From UBA9676 sp963837105 (GTDB taxonomy: Bacteria; Actinomycetota; Actinomycetes; Streptosporangiales; Streptosporangiaceae): a DNA stretch of 64,000 bases. Numbering within the stretch: the stretch's first letter is position 1; each line of letters starts with the position of its first letter. Positions 60,900 to 64,000 of this stretch are shown here, in pieces. Location of the stretch: the NCBI GenBank assembly GCA_963837105.1, contig CAWIMG010000016.1:301365-365364 (forward strand), in the 5' to 3' direction. Position numbers and translations under genes: made by a program. The notes below the pieces were generated by a model, which was not told the DNA's origin, did no database searches, and saw only the letters and a list, made by a program, of their open reading frames with translations.

Positions 60900-62168
60900 T
60901 TAAGCCTGGGCTGTCGTTGCGTCATGGCCGCGATGCTGGATGGCCCCGTCTTTCATGACGAAGACGGCGTTCTCCAGCAGGCGTATGTCCTGCAGTGGAT
61001 TGCCGTTCACGGCGATGATGTCGGCAAGGTATCCGGGCGCGATACGCCCGGCCCGGTCGTCCCAGCGGATCAGTTCGGCTGCATGGATAGTGGCGGACTG
61101 GATCGCGCCCAGCGGGCTCTGGCCGCAGCGGACTTGGTAGGCGAACTGGCGGGCGTTGAGACCGTGCGGGTAGATGCCGCTGTCGGTACCGAATGCGATG
61201 CGCACGCCGGCTGCCAGGCACTTGGTGAATCCTTCTCGCTGCGCCAGCGCCGTCTGGTCATTCTTGGCCAGCACGTCGGCACGCCAGCCCTGCTCGCGGC
61301 CGGTCTCAGCGATGTAGTCACCGTTGTAGACGTCGGCGACCAGGAACGTCCCGGCAGCGGCCATCATCTGGATCGACTCATCGTCCATGAGCGAGCCGTG
61401 CTCGATGGAGCGTACGCCGCCGCGCACGGCGCGCTTGATGCCCTCGGCGCCGTGCGCGTGGGCGGCGACATCCGCGCCGGAAAGTGACGCTTCCGCGACG
61501 GCGGCCCGGATCTGCTCCTCGGTGAGCTCGGGGGCGCCGGGCACGCCTCCCGGTGCCATGACCGCGCCAGTGGCGATCAGTTTCACGAAGTCCGCGCCGC
61601 CGTGCAGCACCCGGCGCACCGCCCGGCGTATGTCATCGACTGAATCGGCCACCCCAACCCGGAACTCATACGGCACCACCGCATCGACGTCGGGGGCCAG
61701 CCCGGTTATGTCACCTCCCCCGCCCGAACAGGTCACGTACGCTCCCGCGACCCGCATGCGCGGGCCAGCAACCCAGCCTTGGTCGATGGCATCGCGCAAC
61801 GCGACATCAACAAAGGCACGGAACGTGCCCACATCACGCACCGTGGTGAAGCCAGCCAGCAGCGTGTCCCGCGCATTGCGCACACCCGACAGCGCCTCCT
61901 GCGCACCGGTCCGCGCCAGCACCTCCCCGTACCCGCGGCCACTGTCGGGTTCGCCGACCAGGTGAGTGTGACAGTCGATCATGCCAGGCAGCACCGTCTG
62001 GCCCGGCAAATCCACGAAAGCAGGACCTTCGGCTGGCACATCCCCAGCGGCGACAACGCCAGCGATGCGGTGACCATCGATGACAACAGCGCGGTCCCGC
62101 AGCAGCTCCCCCGTCACCACATCGAGCAGCAAGTGCGGACGGATCACCGTGCGCTTGGAAGTGGTCAT
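60900..62168 (-). CDS. Amidohydrolase (imidazolonepropionase/prolidase-like, metal-dependent)
   Basis: 422 aa from ATG 62168. Metal site: DCHTHLVG (H-x-H), FVKLIATGAVM (bridging Lys), VAAHAHGAEGIKRAV and SIEHGSLMDD (two His), FGTDSGIYPHG (Asp). This is the full set of binuclear amidohydrolases; the sequence resembles Xaa-Pro or Xaa-Arg dipeptidases of the Sgx9260 kind. The ends form the usual split beta sandwich (VIRPHLLLDVVTGELL; GYLADIIAVNGNPLQDI). Cytoplasmic; exact substrate unknown. Confidence 0.9.
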   Translation of the reverse strand: MTTSKRTVIRPHLLLDVVTGELLRDRAVVIDGHRIAGVVAAGDVPAEGPAFVDLPGQTVLPGMIDCHTHLVGEPDSGRGYGEVLARTGAQEALSGVRNARDTLLAGFTTVRDVGTFRAFVDVALRDAIDQGWVAGPRMRVAGAYVTCSGGGGDITGLAPDVDAVVPYEFRVGVADSVDDIRRAVRRVLHGGADFVKLIATGAVMAPGGVPGAPELTEEQIRAAVAEASLSGADVAAHAHGAEGIKRAVRGGVRSIEHGSLMDDESIQMMAAAGTFLVADVYNGDYIAETGREQGWRADVLAKNDQTALAQREGFTKCLAAGVRIAFGTDSGIYPHGLNARQFAYQVRCGQSPLGAIQSATIHAAELIRWDDRAGRIAPGYLADIIAVNGNPLQDIRLLENAVFVMKDGAIQHRGHDATTAQA

Positions 62169-62233
62169 CCTGCAACGATAGGAACAGCCTGATGGGCCCA
62201 CGTCACTTTTCTGCCGTTGTGACCACCACGCAC

Positions 62234-62656
62234 TCAGCGGAGGCTGAAGACCGCAGCGAGATAGCAGAACATGGCGACTGCGGTGGCCAATGCCATGCCG
62301 AGTGAGGCGCCGTTGCTCGCGTTGCCTGCAAATGATGCTCCGGCGATTCCGGCGGCGAGGATCGCGGCCAGGCCAACGGAGGTGAATGCGATCAGCCGTC
62401 GGCTGCGAATGGCCCGGACCAGTGCCGCGATGGCGGCACCCAGCAGCACCAGCGCCACGGCGGCGTGCGCGGTGAGAACCGCGGATCCGAAGACCGTGGA
62501 GAAGAACGCCTTGTGGGCCGGCACCGACACGTACAGGTTCACGCCGATGCCAAGGGCGAACTCGATGATCAGCAGGACCGCGGCGCCCATGCAATTGCCG
62601 CGCAGCGCGGCCAGCTGGCGGCTTGGTGTGACCGCTTGTCCAGGTGCTGAGGTCAT
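62234..62656 (-). CDS. Hypothetical four-TM membrane protein
   Basis: 140 aa from ATG 62656 (MTSAPGQAVTPSRQLAALRG). Helices AAVLLIIEFALGIGVNLYVS, LTAHAAVALVLLGAAIAALV, FTSVGLAAILAAGIAGASFA and LGMALATAVAMFCYLAAVFS. A histidine in the second helix (LTAHAAVAL) could bind heme, as in small cytochrome-b-like proteins, but this is speculative. It lies between SDR and amidohydrolase genes on the same strand and may share their transcript. Confidence 0.75.
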   Translation of the reverse strand: MTSAPGQAVTPSRQLAALRGNCMGAAVLLIIEFALGIGVNLYVSVPAHKAFFSTVFGSAVLTAHAAVALVLLGAAIAALVRAIRSRRLIAFTSVGLAAILAAGIAGASFAGNASNGASLGMALATAVAMFCYLAAVFSLR

Positions 62657-62705
62657 TGTGATGGCTCCCAATCACGGCAGGTGAGTACGCAGCCCCGGTG
62701 GCCGG

Positions 62706-63470
62706 TCATGCCATCACCGCGCCGCCCGCGACATCCAGGACGTGACCGGTGATCCAGGCCGCCTCGTCGGAGGCGAGAAACGCGGCGGCGGTGGCGACAT
62801 CCAGCGGGGTGCCGAGGCGTTTGAGTGGGTGCCGCTCCGCCATGGCGGCCTGCTGAGCAGGCGGGATCTGGTGCTGGTTCCGGTCGGTCAGGATCGTCTC
62901 CGGCGCGATGCAGTTGGCCCGGATCCCGTACGGGCCAACCTGAGCGGCGACGTCCTGGGTCAGCATGATGATGGCAGCCTTGGCCGCGCCGTAGGGGATC
63001 GGCGCCCGGGCGTCGGGAACGCGCCCGGCCGTGGACGCCACCGTGATGATCGAGCCGCGGTGGCGCGCCTTCATGCCGGGCAGGAAGCTCTTCAGCGTCA
63101 GGAATGTGGCCAGCAGGTTGCCATCGATCGTCGCCCGCCAGCCCTGTTCCGGGATGTCCTCAAGCGGGGCCGGGGGCGTGAAGCTCCCGCCCGCGTTCAC
63201 GACCAGGATGTCGGCGGGGCCGAGGCCCTCCTCGGCCTGGCGCCACATCGGCTCGATGGCATCGGAACTCGTGACGTCGCCGGTCACGCCAATGACCTGT
63301 CCGCCGTCGGCACGGATGGCTGCCACGGCGCTATTCACGGCGGCTTCGTCCCGCCCGTGCACAGCCACGGCCGCGCCCCGCCGGGCGAATTCGGTGGCGA
63401 TCGCCTGGCCGATTCCCCGCGAGCTGCCGGTGACCAGGGCTATCCGGCCATGAAGCGTCTTCATATGCAT
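62706..63470 (-). CDS. SDR family oxidoreductase
   Basis: 254 aa (ATG 63470, or 63464 two codons on). Classical SDR: ALVTGSSRGIGQAIATEFAR, VVNAGGSFTPP, catalytic Ser in IITVASTAGRV and Tyr-x3-Lys in PIPYGAAKAAI, and C-terminal ITGHVLDVAGGAVMA. AVHGR suggests NADP preference. First gene of a leftward group with the membrane protein; divergent from a MarR regulator that probably controls it. Confidence 0.92.
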   Translation of the reverse strand: MHMKTLHGRIALVTGSSRGIGQAIATEFARRGAAVAVHGRDEAAVNSAVAAIRADGGQVIGVTGDVTSSDAIEPMWRQAEEGLGPADILVVNAGGSFTPPAPLEDIPEQGWRATIDGNLLATFLTLKSFLPGMKARHRGSIITVASTAGRVPDARAPIPYGAAKAAIIMLTQDVAAQVGPYGIRANCIAPETILTDRNQHQIPPAQQAAMAERHPLKRLGTPLDVATAAAFLASDEAAWITGHVLDVAGGAVMA

Positions 63471-63539
63471 CTGCCTTTCTGGCGCGGGCAGGGCTCACGG
63501 GCTACACTTTAGTTAAGTCTACTAGAAAGTCAAATTTCC
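63471..63539. promoter_or_regulatory. AT-rich divergent promoter between SDR and marR
   Basis: A gap of about 70 bp whose centre (CTTTAGTTAAGTCTACTAG, then AAAGTCAAATT) is strongly AT-rich for this genome. ACTTT and AAAGT arms 15 bp apart form an imperfect inverted repeat, a plausible MarR-type operator serving both genes. Confidence 0.4.
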
Positions 63540-64000
63540 TTGAAGAATGTTGGACCCTACGTGGCCCGGCTCGCGCCGCTACTGCTTCAGCTCGTGATCG
63601 CCTACCGCCGCCGCGGCACCGAGCTGCCGGAGACACTGCACCGCGCCGGAGGGCTCGGGCAGCGTCACGTCGGCGTGCTGATCACCGTTGCCATCAGCGG
63701 GCCGCTCAGCGTTTCCGAGCTCGCGCAGCGCACAGAGATGACCGTGGCACACGCCAGCCTGGTGGTCGGAGAGCTGGCCAGGGCCGGGCTCGTGCAACGT
63801 AACCACGACGAGCGTGACCGCCGCCGGATCATCGTCTCGCTGGCCGAGGCCGCCCAGCCCGCGGTGGCTGAAATGCGCGGCCGGTTCGCCGAGCCAGTCA
63901 TCCGGTTTCTGCACCGCCTGGACGAGGAGCAAGCCGATGAGTTCATCCGCAGCCTCGCGCTCCTGCTGGCATACCTGCGCGACGAGGCACCACCGGGATA
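63540..64000 (+). CDS. MarR-family transcriptional regulator, 3' end at window edge
   Basis: Starts at TTG 63540 or GTG 63561 (no strong ribosome-binding site). HTH: GQRHVGVLITVAISGPLSVS ELAQRTEMTVAHASLVVGEL and wing RAGLVQRNHDERDRRRIIVS. C-terminal dimer helix RFLHRLDEEQADEFIRSLAL LLAYLRDEAPPG; the window ends on TA, perhaps two bases of a stop codon, so nearly all of the gene is present. Divergent from the SDR gene. Confidence 0.85.
   Translation, partial: MKNVGPYVARLAPLLLQLVIAYRRRGTELPETLHRAGGLGQRHVGVLITVAISGPLSVSELAQRTEMTVAHASLVVGELARAGLVQRNHDERDRRRIIVSLAEAAQPAVAEMRGRFAEPVIRFLHRLDEEQADEFIRSLALLLAYLRDEAPPG

Noticed and set aside
1..64000. CRISPR arrays, tRNA/rRNA genes, transposases, phage genes
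   Set aside because: No regularly spaced repeats, no tRNA-like cloverleaf and no transposase, integrase or phage structural motifs were noticed when reading both strands.

Overview
The window is a very GC-rich chromosomal stretch (well over 65% G+C by eye) from an Actinomycetota bacterium. GTG starts and 4-bp ATGA/GTGA gene overlaps are common. The gene content fits a soil actinomycete of the Streptosporangiales type: giant LuxR/MalT-like ATPase regulators, DUF1269, DUF1707, DUF6458, SthA-type transhydrogenase, GH25 lysozyme, ECF41 sigma factor and a P450-ferredoxin pair. No rRNA, tRNA, CRISPR array, transposase or phage gene was seen. The taxon is an inference.

Layout. 0-12 kb is a stress/redox block: partial GAP-family protein, small membrane proteins, a two-TM potassium channel, DUF1269, DUF6458, two large LuxR regulators each next to a tiny related protein, a carboxymuconolactone decarboxylase-like protein, and cytochrome bd oxidase (cydAB). 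Its intergenic gaps share TCACCC/GGGTGA inverted repeats. 12-20 kb is one long leftward operon: DUF1989 protein, RidA, a complete LivKHMGF-type ABC importer, a GntR regulator and a polysaccharide deacetylase, nearly all coupled by 4-bp overlaps; it looks like uptake and breakdown of a small nitrogen compound. 20-32 kb holds sthA, YjbR, YqeY-like, galE-galK, ferredoxin plus P450, DUF2087, a ribbon-helix-helix protein, an SPFH protein, an ABC exporter and lhgO. 32-42 kb holds a CNB-CBS-DUF294 protein with an exonuclease, a Rossmann protein coupled to a sterol-desaturase-like hydroxylase, a SulP transporter, DUF5995, ICMT, DoxX, and PadR-HAAS.

42-55 kb holds DUF1707-YbjQ, an MFS pump with its TetR regulator (matching operators at both genes), a GT-C-like membrane protein, a secreted GH25 lysozyme, an APC permease, a STAND/TPR ATPase, and a MocR regulator divergent from a berberine-bridge-type oxidase. 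55.9-59.3 kb is a decayed zone: a 5'-truncated flavin monooxygenase, a histidine-kinase/response-regulator deletion remnant, and an ECF41 sigma-factor locus. There the epimerase partner is scrambled although its ECF41-type promoter is still present. 59-64 kb holds an unrecognised protein, an Erm-like methyltransferase, an amidohydrolase, a membrane protein, an SDR and a MarR regulator cut by the window end.

About a dozen otherwise conserved genes carry a single net frameshift, mostly in G/C-rich runs. Indel errors in the assembly explain this more simply than a dozen independent pseudogenes. The 55.9-58.4 kb remnants have large deletions and rearrangement and need another explanation.
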